From an uncultured Clostridiaceae bacterium (GTDB lineage Bacteria; Bacillota; Clostridia; Lachnospirales; Lachnospiraceae): a stretch of 13,437 nucleotides of DNA. Positions 1 through 6,083 of the stretch are shown piece after piece (positions within the stretch are counted from its first letter, which is position 1; each line of letters begins with the position of its first letter). The position numbers were made by a program, and so were the translations under genes. The notes under the pieces were generated by a model. That model worked only from the letters and a program-made list of their open reading frames with translations, was not told the DNA's origin and searched no databases. The stretch lies in NCBI GenBank assembly GCA_949948825.1, contig CATLIJ010000043.1, forward strand, positions 1 to 13,437, written 5' to 3'.

Positions 1-697
1 AATAGAGAGGAATGCCAAAGGGAAGGAAGGAGACCAGCCCTTTGATCAAAAGCGGAGTGGTTCGGGTGTATACCCCCAGCTTATAAAGCTGCCCAAAGGT
101 CAGATTCGACTTCATGCAGGACGCTACAATCATTCCAAACAGCCCGACAAACAAAACCCCAAAGAAAAACGTCCCCTGCATAAACAAAAAGACCACTACC
201 AAAACTGCGACTATAGCTACATTGACAAAAGGCAGGAACATATCAATCAACCCGCTTTTTGTCATCTCAAATTCCGGGTCCATCTGAGAAAATTCCAGGT
301 ACTGAATCTGATTATTGCTTTTGATTACAAGAGACTCTTCATTAGCCACCAAAACCGTATTATATCTGCGCAGAATTTTCTGAATCTCATTATTATCCAA
401 AAGCTCATGCTCAGTATCTACAAAAACATACACATCCCCCTCATCCAGCTCAAACTGACCGTCCACCTGAAGCTTGCTGTCAGCAATAGTAAACTCCGGC
501 AAAAATTCCTCTACCACCCTTCCGATTCCTCCGGTTGACACCTGAAACTGAACAAACGGCAGAATAACTGTCACCAGATAATACAGCAGAACCAGCAAAA
601 ATCCAAACAAAAAGGTCTTTCGCTTTTTGTCCTTTAAAAAAATTCCATAGCTTTTTAAATCATAAACCGAATGGATCAATTCACTGAATACATTCAT
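1..697 (-). CDS. DUF1189-type membrane protein, C-terminus cut off by the left window edge
   Basis: An open frame starts at ATG 697 and runs through the left edge with no stop, giving about 232 residues. The first residues read MNVFSELIHSVYDL, followed by a hydrophobic segment at about residues 29-49, then an extracytoplasmic-looking, acidic stretch of about 100 residues, then at least two more membrane segments (about 150-172 and 175-193), and the start of another at the edge. This order (short cytoplasmic start, one span, outside domain, clustered C-terminal spans) and the N-terminal wording resemble the DUF1189 family (Pfam PF06691), whose function is unknown. This is recognition by pattern, not by search. 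A purine-rich GAGGGAAA just before the ATG can serve as ribosome binding site. A second ATG four bases downstream is out of frame. The gene follows a terminator and three spaced repeats, so it is probably its own unit; no convincing promoter was found. Confidence 0.7.
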   Translation of the reverse strand, partial: MNVFSELIHSVYDLKSYGIFLKDKKRKTFLFGFLLVLLYYLVTVILPFVQFQVSTGGIGRVVEEFLPEFTIADSKLQVDGQFELDEGDVYVFVDTEHELLDNNEIQKILRRYNTVLVANEESLVIKSNNQIQYLEFSQMDPEFEMTKSGLIDMFLPFVNVAIVAVLVVVFLFMQGTFFFGVLFVGLFGMIVASCMKSNLTFGQLYKLGVYTRTTPLLIKGLVSFLPFGIPLY

Positions 698-716
698 TTT
701 CCCTCAATTCCTTTCC

Positions 717-790
717 CTGAACAGTTACGAAAAAATACTCAGTCTGAACAGTTACGAAAAATAACCAATCTGAACGGTTACGAAAAAATA
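717..790. repeat. Three spaced copies of a CTGAACnGTTACGAAAAA motif
   Basis: Plus-strand copies lie at 717-737, 744-763 and 770-790, starting 27 and 26 bp apart. Copy 1 and copy 2 differ by one A in the A-run; copy 3 has G instead of A in the centre (CTGAACGGTTACG). The core TCTGAACnGTTAC is also the terminal sequence of the 152-bp palindromic element at 2847-2998. The A-run of copy 3 supplies the T-tract of the terminator at 782-820 on the minus strand. The copies fill most of the space upstream of the DUF1189-type gene. Confidence 0.85.
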
Positions 791-820
791 ACATTGACAT
801 TTACAGTCTGTCAATGTTAT
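782..820 (-). terminator. Rho-independent terminator after the small membrane protein gene
   Basis: Perfect 12-bp inverted repeat: ATAACATTGACA at 788-799 and TGTCAATGTTAT at 809-820, with a 9-nt loop. Read on the minus strand the hairpin is followed at once by a T-run (TTTTT at 787-783, then CG), the form of an intrinsic terminator. It lies 34 bp beyond the stop codon of the gene ending at 855 and separates it from the next gene. Confidence 0.85.
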
Positions 821-854
821 CTTTCCTAACTCCTCAGAAAAATCTTATGTACAA

Positions 855-1340
855 TTAAATTCCGTAGATCGCCCCTGCAATCATAAACGCAACTGCAAAA
901 TCAACTACCACACAGACCACCAGGATTCCCAAATCCAAAAGAACTCTCACAGGAACTGAAAAGTTCTCATTGCAGGACACTGCAGTCACTGCCATAATTC
1001 CAATCATTCCTAAAAGAATGCCCAGTGCGCCTCCTAATACAGCCAAAGCCAGAAACGCCACCATAAAAAGATAGGCCCACTTGGGAAGCTTTGGCGGAGT
1101 AAATGGTTTGCCTGTAGCGCAGTCCACTCCATCCATGGCCATCTTGCAGCCGCCAACCCAGGTGTTGACATAAAATTCCGCCTTTTTGGGACCTAAGGGA
1201 AGTTCATAAATCTTCCACATACCATCCTTCTTTGACATGAGGGTTTTCAGTTTTACTTTGTCTCCATTGACCAGCAGAGAGCTTCCTTTTGCCTTAATCT
1301 CATACTGCCTGCCGTCCACAACCACATTCCATGGTTTCAT
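855..1340 (-). CDS. Small unrecognised protein: beta-rich N-terminal domain plus two membrane segments
   Basis: The 161-residue product has a soluble N-terminal half of about 85 residues with alternating polar and hydrophobic residues. It opens with MKPWNVVVDGRQYEI and includes VNGDKVKL, KIYELPLG and a late DGVDCATGKPF stretch. This is followed by hydrophobic segments at about 87-120 (glycine-rich, possibly one long or two short spans) and 132-158, ending at the membrane. The W-x-V...DG...VNG pattern loosely recalls FAIM-like beta-sandwich domains, but I would not assign it. There is no signal peptide, so the soluble half is probably cytoplasmic. The start ATG at 1340 is preceded by GGAAGGGAG about 8 nt upstream. 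It has its own promoter (1446-1474) and terminator (782-820), so it is probably monocistronic. Four cysteines (65, 74, 123, 143) are scattered without a metal motif. Function unknown. Confidence 0.75.
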   Translation of the reverse strand: MKPWNVVVDGRQYEIKAKGSSLLVNGDKVKLKTLMSKKDGMWKIYELPLGPKKAEFYVNTWVGGCKMAMDGVDCATGKPFTPPKLPKWAYLFMVAFLALAVLGGALGILLGMIGIMAVTAVSCNENFSVPVRVLLDLGILVVCVVVDFAVAFMIAGAIYGI

Positions 1341-1445
1341 ACTCGGTTCTCCCTTCCTGTACTTTCCTTAAGGACCTTCCGTCAATTCTCTGAAAGGTCC
1401 CTTTCTCCGGCCTTCGCCAAACCTCATCTTGGAGGGCCACCTGTA

Positions 1446-1474
1446 ATTCTACTCCATTCCTCTGTCTTTGTCTA
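1446..1474 (-). promoter_or_regulatory. Sigma-A type promoter for the small membrane protein gene
   Basis: On the minus strand, -35 TAGACA (1474-1469), a 17-bp spacer and -10 TAGAAT (1451-1446); each box differs from consensus at one position. The predicted start near 1439 leaves a leader of about 100 nt before the ATG at 1340. The leader holds a 7-bp inverted repeat (GGACCTT 1372-1378 / AAGGTCC 1394-1400) with no T-run after it. The -35 box begins 9 bp after the serS stop codon. Confidence 0.65.
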
Positions 1475-1482
1475 TTACTTTT

Positions 1483-2772
1483 TTATTTATTTTTCGGCTC
1501 CATTTTTTCCATACCGCCCATGTACGGCTGCAGCACCTTGGGAATCCGAACCGTCCCGTCCTTCTGGAGATTATTCTCCAAAAATGCAATCAGCATCCGC
1601 GGCGGAGCCACCACAGTATTGTTCAATGTATGGGCAAAATATTTCCCGTTTTCCCCGTCTACCCGGATCTTTAACCGCCGTGCCTGGGCGTCTCCCAGAT
1701 TGGAACAAGAGCCCACCTCAAAATACTTCTTCTGCCGGGGAGACCATGCCTCCACATCACAGGACTTTACCTTTAAGTCTGCCAGATCCCCGGAGCAGCA
1801 CTCTAACGTCCGCACCGGAATATCCAGAGAACGGAACAGATCCACTGTATTCTGCCACAGCTTCTCATACCACATGGGAGATTCCTCCGGCCTGCACACC
1901 ACAATCATCTCCTGCTTTTCAAACTGATGAATTCGGTATACGCCCCGCTCCTCAATCCCGTGAGCGCCCTTCTCCTTGCGGAAACAGGGAGAATAGCTGG
2001 TCATGGTCTTGGGCAGCTGCTCCTCCGGAGTGATGGTGTCAATAAACTTTCCAATCATGGAATGCTCGCTGGTTCCGATCAGATACAGATCCTCCCCTTC
2101 AATCTTATACATCATGGCATCCATCTCGGCAAAGGACATAACCCCTGTCACCACATTGCTGCGAATCATAAACGGCGGCACACAATAGGTAAATCCCCGG
2201 TCAATCATAAAATCCCTTGCATAGGAAATGACTGCGGAGTGAAGCCGCGCAATGTCTCCCATCAGATAATAAAAACCATTTCCTGCCACCCGTCCTGCTG
2301 CATCCAGATCAATGCCGTCAAAGCTCTTCATAATATCTGTATGGTAAGGAATTTCAAAATCCGGCACTGCTGGTTCCCCAAACCGTTCCAGCTCCACATT
2401 CTCACTGTCATCCTTCCCAATGGGTACGCTGGGATCAATAATATTGGGAATGGTCATCATAATTTTCCGGATCTTTTCCTCCAGCTCAGTCTCCTGGGCC
2501 TGCAGCTCTGCCAGACGACTGGCATTGGCTGCCACCTGGGCCTTCACCTCCTCGGCCTCCTCCTTCTTCCCCTGCCCCATCAGCTGCCCGATCTGCTTGG
2601 AAAGCTTATTGCGCATGGCCCGAAGATTATCTGCCTCAGTCTTGGCTGCCCGGTTCTTCCCATCCAGCTCAATCACCTCATCCACCAGGGGAAGCTTGTC
2701 AAACTGAAATTTATTTTCAATATTTTTCTTCACAATCTCCGGATTTTCCCTCACGAACTTTAAATCTAACAT
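1483..2772 (-). CDS. serS: Serine--tRNA ligase (seryl-tRNA synthetase)
   Basis: Charges tRNA-Ser with serine in the cytoplasm and is also the first step toward selenocysteinyl-tRNA. Its 429 residues match the bacterial SerRS length. The N-terminus (MLDLKFVRENPEIV) and the charged heptad-rich stretch at about 30-105 form the coiled-coil tRNA-binding arm. The class II core follows: TSEH at 234-237 in the serine-binding position (usually TAE-x), motif 2 around FRKEKGAHGIEERG 264-277 continuing to IHQFEKQEM, CSGDLADLKVKSCDVEAW at 326-343, and motif 3 around NNTVVAPPRMLIAFLEN 384-400 with conserved Arg392. The C-terminal IPKVLQPYMGG is typical. Motif 3 carries PPR where the common form is VGR, and motif 2 is KEKGAHG rather than the usual SEAG-type, marking a divergent bacterial sub-branch. 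AGGAGGAG sits just before the ATG. No T-box is present upstream; instead the leader holds a cloverleaf repeat. Confidence 0.95.
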   Translation of the reverse strand: MLDLKFVRENPEIVKKNIENKFQFDKLPLVDEVIELDGKNRAAKTEADNLRAMRNKLSKQIGQLMGQGKKEEAEEVKAQVAANASRLAELQAQETELEEKIRKIMMTIPNIIDPSVPIGKDDSENVELERFGEPAVPDFEIPYHTDIMKSFDGIDLDAAGRVAGNGFYYLMGDIARLHSAVISYARDFMIDRGFTYCVPPFMIRSNVVTGVMSFAEMDAMMYKIEGEDLYLIGTSEHSMIGKFIDTITPEEQLPKTMTSYSPCFRKEKGAHGIEERGVYRIHQFEKQEMIVVCRPEESPMWYEKLWQNTVDLFRSLDIPVRTLECCSGDLADLKVKSCDVEAWSPRQKKYFEVGSCSNLGDAQARRLKIRVDGENGKYFAHTLNNTVVAPPRMLIAFLENNLQKDGTVRIPKVLQPYMGGMEKMEPKNK

Positions 2773-2846
2773 AATCTCCTCCTATATTTCTCCTGTGTCC
2801 AGAATTGTTATTCTTATGGTTTTTCTGTCACTCCTATAGTTTCCAA

Positions 2847-2998
2847 GTAACAGTTCAGACGGCGGGGAAACTGGCATAAATTTTGGGCGTCAAGCTCGCT
2901 TGTAAGCCAAAATTTATGCCAGTTTCCACATCGGATGGACATCCGATGCTTCTTGTCCGTTGAAGACGGGCAAGAAGATGCTCCGTCTGAACTGTTAC
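2847..2998. repeat. 152-bp nested palindrome, cloverleaf-shaped, MITE-like
   Basis: The outer arms are perfect 16-mers: GTAACAGTTCAGACGG at 2847-2862 and its reverse complement at 2983-2998. Three hairpins lie inside. (a) A perfect 21-bp stem, 2866-2886 with 2907-2927, whose loop holds a further CAAG/CTTG stem. (b) CATCGGATG 2929-2937 with CATCCGATG 2940-2948. (c) A 12-bp stem, 2949-2960 with 2966-2977, containing one G-T pair and a TGAAG loop. No frame through it encodes a recognisable protein. GTTTCCA occurs on both sides (2839-2845 and 2999-3005), as expected for a target duplication. It occupies most of the gap between serS and the ECF transporter gene and would be transcribed as the leader of serS. 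Confidence 0.9.
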
Positions 2999-3006
2999 GT
3001 TTCCAG

Positions 3007-3035
3007 ATTATACTACATTTTTAACGGAAAGGAAA
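3007..3035 (-). promoter_or_regulatory. Likely serS promoter (perfect -10, weak -35)
   Basis: On the minus strand a perfect TATAAT (3012-3007) lies 17 bp from a poor -35, TTTCCT (3035-3030). Initiation would fall near 3000, right at the edge of the 152-bp palindrome (2998), leaving a leader of about 228 nt before serS. It lies in the 282-bp gap after the ECF transporter stop. The weak -35 leaves room for read-through transcription or another sigma factor contact. Confidence 0.5.
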
Positions 3036-3054
3036 GGGGGAAATTGTAAATCCC

Positions 3055-3648
3055 TCAAACCTTCAAAAACATCCCTGACTTCTTTAACACTGGCCGCACC
3101 GCCATGTAAACCACCACCACCACAATGGTTCCCGCCACTGCGTTGATAAACGTCACCCCTGCTGCCCAGGTGGACATAATCTTCGCTGCGTCTGACTGAA
3201 CTCCCAAAACAAAATTTTTATAAAAATATCCCACAATCGGGTCCATAATCACATTAAACCCAAGCCCTGCCACAGAAGCAATCAGGGACCATTTGAACAC
3301 ATACCTGGCATCATGGTCCTCTGTAATATGTCCGATCCGGTGAGCCACAAATCCTGCTATCAGTCCAATACAAAGCTTTAGCACAAAAGTCTTTGGAGCG
3401 CTGGTAATATATACCGGATCTAACAAATCTGCAATGGTCATTCCAAGAGAGCCTGCCAGTCCTCCATAAACTCCACCCAGCAAAAGAGCAGCCAAAACGC
3501 AAAACGCATTTCCAATGTGCAAAGCCACATAGTCGCCGCCAAAGGTGGGAATCGGAATCTTCAAAAATGTAAATGCCACATAACATAAAGCAGCCATCAG
3601 CGCTGTCAGCACAATTTTGTAAACCTGGTTTTCTTTCTGATTATTCAT
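3055..3648 (-). CDS. ECF transporter S component (substrate-binding membrane subunit)
   Basis: Integral membrane subunit that captures a vitamin-like substrate and docks on the shared EcfT/EcfA1/EcfA2 energising module, which is not encoded here. The 197 residues form about six hydrophobic segments (roughly 10-29, 44-60, 61-78, 87-105, 118-140 and 160-185). Helix 1 carries ALMAALCYVA, the alanine-spaced face that S components use to contact EcfT. The stretch KIPIP...HIGNAFCVLAALLLGGVYGGLAGSLG with a following K-x-F-x-x-K (86-91) resembles the PF07155 S-component family. Substrate is not readable from sequence; the neighbouring thiN makes a thiamine-related compound a thin guess. The ATG at 3648 has GGAGG about 9 nt upstream, within GGAGGATAAAAATT. 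A weak own promoter is possible upstream. No vitamin riboswitch was seen. Confidence 0.85.
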   Translation of the reverse strand: MNNQKENQVYKIVLTALMAALCYVAFTFLKIPIPTFGGDYVALHIGNAFCVLAALLLGGVYGGLAGSLGMTIADLLDPVYITSAPKTFVLKLCIGLIAGFVAHRIGHITEDHDARYVFKWSLIASVAGLGFNVIMDPIVGYFYKNFVLGVQSDAAKIMSTWAAGVTFINAVAGTIVVVVVYMAVRPVLKKSGMFLKV

Positions 3649-3688
3649 AATTTTTATCCTCCTTTTTTCATCTTAAACGATTGGCCTC

Positions 3689-3717
3689 ATCATAGCACGC
3701 AAGTGGATTGTTATAAA
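3689..3717 (-). promoter_or_regulatory. Possible promoter for the ECF S-component gene
   Basis: Minus strand TATGAT (3694-3689) as -10 with TTTATA (3717-3712) 17 bp upstream as a weak -35. Start of transcription would fall near 3682, giving a leader of about 35 nt ending in a GGAGG site. Both boxes are imperfect, so this is tentative. Confidence 0.35.
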
Positions 3718-3721
3718 TAAC

Positions 3722-3776
3722 CAGTTTGAAACTTTTTAACCATACCAGTTTACTTTCCCGCCATTTGAACTGTTAC
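3722..3776 (-). repeat. Decayed relative of one end of the 152-bp palindromic element
   Basis: Read on the minus strand from 3776, GTAACAGTTCAAATGGCGGG matches the left end of the element at 2847-2866 (GTAACAGTTCAGACGGCGGG) at 18 of 20 positions. A few bases on comes AAACTGGTAT versus AAACTGGCAT in the full copy. After that the similarity is lost and the opposite 16-bp arm is absent. It lies 15 bp past the thiN stop. Confidence 0.65.
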
Positions 3777-3791
3777 TGTGAATCAATAGTT

Positions 3792-4448
3792 TCAGTCACA
3801 GGACTCCACGCAAATCAGCACACCCTCATCAAAGACAATCTGTCCCATCTCCTCTGCCACCTCATTGCTGATGCAAAGTCCTGCCTCCTCTCCCCGCCGG
3901 ATATTCTTTTTCTTCAGAGGATATTGAAAACCAGTCAAAGTGATGCCCAAAACCTGTTCCGTGTAGGGCAGAAACGACACATATTTTCCCCACAGCTGGT
4001 CCCGGTAAAAGGTCTTTCCCTCATCCAGAAGATAAAGACGGTTTTGCGGATCTACAATCCATGCCTCCACTCCCTTTTGCATACAGGCATAGAGCACATC
4101 AATATTTGCCATCATATGGTCCAGCCTTCCGCCGGTAGCCCCCAAAAACACAGCCCTCTCACATCCCAGGGTCAGCACAAGGCTTCGGGCCAGCTCTGTG
4201 TCTGTCTCGTTTTTTTCCGGTTTATGGCATTTCCAGACAATATGGGGAATCTTCTCAAACCGTTCTCTCACCGGCCTTTTCACTGTGTCAAAATCTCCTA
4301 CCACATAATCCGGCACAAGGCCCAAAGCCTCTGCGCCCTCCAAGCCCCCATCCACTGCCACAATTCTGTCAAATTTTTCTCTCTTCAAAAAAGACCGGGC
4401 GAAAGCCAGATCCAGCCTTCCGCCCGTAATTACCAGACACGCTCTCAT
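3792..4448 (-). CDS. thiN: Thiamine pyrophosphokinase
   Basis: Transfers pyrophosphate from ATP to thiamine, giving thiamine diphosphate, in the cytoplasm. Using the ATG at 4448 the product has 218 residues, normal for ThiN. Family motifs appear in order: DGG 33-35, GDFD 51-54, KNETDTE 79-85 (phosphate and metal handling), GATGGRLDH 103-111, then the C-terminal beta domain with SNEV 194-197. The frame could begin at a TTG at 4466, but AAAGGA lies just before the ATG at 4448 and the product then begins MRACLVITGG, as expected for the family. The start is 7 nt after the rpe stop, so the genes are co-transcribed. It is the last gene of the main cluster; no clear terminator follows, and a decayed repeat end lies just downstream. 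Confidence 0.93.
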   Translation of the reverse strand: MRACLVITGGRLDLAFARSFLKREKFDRIVAVDGGLEGAEALGLVPDYVVGDFDTVKRPVRERFEKIPHIVWKCHKPEKNETDTELARSLVLTLGCERAVFLGATGGRLDHMMANIDVLYACMQKGVEAWIVDPQNRLYLLDEGKTFYRDQLWGKYVSFLPYTEQVLGITLTGFQYPLKKKNIRRGEEAGLCISNEVAEEMGQIVFDEGVLICVESCD

Positions 4449-4455
4449 TTTTCCT

Positions 4456-5127
4456 TTATCCCTCAATCATCTCAAATTTTTTCAAAAATCCCTTTACATT
4501 GGCTGTCCGGTCTCCTGCAAACACAGCGGAACCAGCCACAATCACATTGGCTCCGGCTTCCACAGCTTCCCTCACATTCTCCTGATTAATACCGCCGTCC
4601 ACCTCAATCCTCACCTGTTCCTCCAGTCCCAGGGCGCAGAGCCGTTCCCGAACCTGGCGTATCTTCTCCTTTGCATAGGGAATCCATTTCTGCCCTCCAA
4701 AGCCTGGATTTACAGACATGACAAGAACCAGATCCACCTGCTCCAAAGCCCACTCCAGGGTGGAAACCGGTGTGGCAGGATTAATGGCCACCCCTGCCTT
4801 CATGCCCAAATCCCGAATCTGGTGAAGCGTCCGGTCCAGATGGCAGCATGCCTCCTGATGGACACAGACCAAATCAGCTCCTGCCTCCTTCATAGCCTCC
4901 GCATAACGTCCTGGCTCCTCCACCATCATGTGTACGTCAAACACCTTGTCCGTAAAGGGACGCAGGCTTTTGATCACCGGCAGACCAAAGGAGATGCTGG
5001 GAACAAACATTCCGTCCATCACATCAATATGAATAAACTCTGCCCCTGCTGCCGCAACCTCCCTCACCTCCTGACCCAATTTTCCAAAATCCGCCGCCAG
5101 CAAAGACGGCGCCAATATTGTCTTCAT
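4456..5127 (-). CDS. rpe: Ribulose-phosphate 3-epimerase
   Basis: Interconverts ribulose 5-phosphate and xylulose 5-phosphate in the pentose phosphate pathway. The 223 residues form a complete TIM barrel. SLLAADF 8-14, HIDVMDG 33-39, DVHMMV 64-69, MSVNPGFGGQ 137-146, VDGG 176-179 and AGSAVF 198-203 are all present. The metal and catalytic residues expected by comparison with E. coli Rpe are H33, D35, H66 and D177, with D35 and D177 as acid/base pair. The ATG at 5127 is 2 nt past the rsgA stop, with GGAG inside the rsgA 3' end, so translation is coupled. Placement between rsgA and thiN is the standard Firmicutes order. Confidence 0.97.
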   Translation of the reverse strand: MKTILAPSLLAADFGKLGQEVREVAAAGAEFIHIDVMDGMFVPSISFGLPVIKSLRPFTDKVFDVHMMVEEPGRYAEAMKEAGADLVCVHQEACCHLDRTLHQIRDLGMKAGVAINPATPVSTLEWALEQVDLVLVMSVNPGFGGQKWIPYAKEKIRQVRERLCALGLEEQVRIEVDGGINQENVREAVEAGANVIVAGSAVFAGDRTANVKGFLKKFEMIEG

Positions 5128-5129
5128 CC

Positions 5130-6011
5130 CTAATATCTCCTTTTTCCCTTTTGCTCCTGGTATAAAAGCACATAATTATCATACCGGCTCTGACTGATCT
5201 TATGTTCTCTCACTGCTGCCTTCACGCCGCACACCGGCTCTCCCACATGGACACAGTCCTCACCAAACCGGCATTCCTCCTTGTAACGGTAAAACTCCGG
5301 AAAATAATCCTTCAGCTCTGCTGCCTCAAAGCCCTCCACACAAAGAGAGCTGAATCCCGGAGTGTCCATAAGATAAGTCTCCTCCTCCACGCAAAAAAGC
5401 TCCGCATGGCGGGTCGTGTGCTTTCCCCTTTGAATCTTTCTGCTGACCATCCCGGTCTCCATATCTGCCTCCGGGTGAAGAAGATTGGTAAGAGAAGATT
5501 TCCCCACCCCGGAAGGACCTGCCAGGATGGTGGTCCTCCCCCTTAACCTCTCTCTTACCTGCTCCACTCCCTGTCCGTCGCGGGTGCTGGTAAAATACAC
5601 CTGACACCCGCTGTCTTTGTAGATCTCTTCATAGAAAAGCTGGTCCTTTTCCTTCCCTAAATCCATCTTGTTAAAACAGATTGCCACAGGAATCTCCTGC
5701 ATCTCCATCATCACCAGAAAACGGTCCAGAAGGTTTAGGTTTGGTTCTGGCTGTGTAATGGCAAATACCACCAGAGCCTGGTCCACATTGGCGCTGGCAG
5801 GGCGGAGCAGCTGATTTTTCCTGGGAAGAATCTCATCAATATTCCCTTCCCCTGCCTCCTCATCCAATATAGTAAATTCCACGTCATCACCCACCAATGG
5901 CCTGATGCCCCGCTTACGGAACACTCCCTTTGCCTTACACGCATACACTTTTTTCTGCTGGTCATGGACATAATAAAATCCTGCAATCCCTTTTATAATT
6001 TTTCCAGTCAT
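5130..6011 (-). CDS. rsgA: Small-ribosomal-subunit maturation GTPase RsgA (YloQ/CpgA)
   Basis: Circularly permuted GTPase that checks late 30S assembly. With the ATG at 6011 it has 293 residues: OB-fold about 1-70, NKMD (G4) 114-117, GPSGVGKS (G1/P-loop) 165-172, HTTRH (G2 region) 198-202, DTPG (G3) 216-219, then the zinc-binding tail. The order G4-G1-G3 shows the permutation. Zinc ligands read C247, C253, H255, C261, so the first pair is spaced by five residues, where the E. coli and B. subtilis proteins have four. An upstream TTG at 6080 keeps the frame open, but ATG 6011 has GGAG four bases before it and starts MTGKIIKGIAGFYYV as the family does. It follows prkC after 72 nt; B. subtilis CpgA is a documented PrkC substrate. 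Confidence 0.95.
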   Translation of the reverse strand: MTGKIIKGIAGFYYVHDQQKKVYACKAKGVFRKRGIRPLVGDDVEFTILDEEAGEGNIDEILPRKNQLLRPASANVDQALVVFAITQPEPNLNLLDRFLVMMEMQEIPVAICFNKMDLGKEKDQLFYEEIYKDSGCQVYFTSTRDGQGVEQVRERLRGRTTILAGPSGVGKSSLTNLLHPEADMETGMVSRKIQRGKHTTRHAELFCVEEETYLMDTPGFSSLCVEGFEAAELKDYFPEFYRYKEECRFGEDCVHVGEPVCGVKAAVREHKISQSRYDNYVLLYQEQKGKRRY

Positions 6012-6083
6012 ATGTCTCCGTTTTTGCCTGCGCACTGAAGAAAAGCCTTCAGTGCAATCCATAAAGCTGTCCTTGCACAATTC

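Noticed and set aside
1372..1400. Intrinsic terminator after serS
   Set aside because: The 7-bp inverted repeat has a 15-nt loop and no T-run on either side, and it lies in the leader of the next gene.
1927..2763. 278-residue plus-strand reading frame
   Set aside because: It is antisense to serS, which shows full class II synthetase motifs. The plus frame has no recognisable domain and is His/Leu/Pro-rich, as shadow frames are.
2847..2998. tRNA gene suggested by the cloverleaf shape
   Set aside because: The unit is 152 bp, the stems are far longer than tRNA stems, and there is no T-loop or anticodon arm consensus.
2773..3000. T-box riboswitch upstream of serS
   Set aside because: No T-box consensus, no antiterminator pair and no T-run terminator are present. 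The structure is a nested palindrome with perfect arms.
3649..3791. TPP or other vitamin riboswitch before the ECF S-component gene
   Set aside because: The gap is 143 bp and is largely occupied by a decayed repeat end and a weak promoter. No riboswitch core motif was found.
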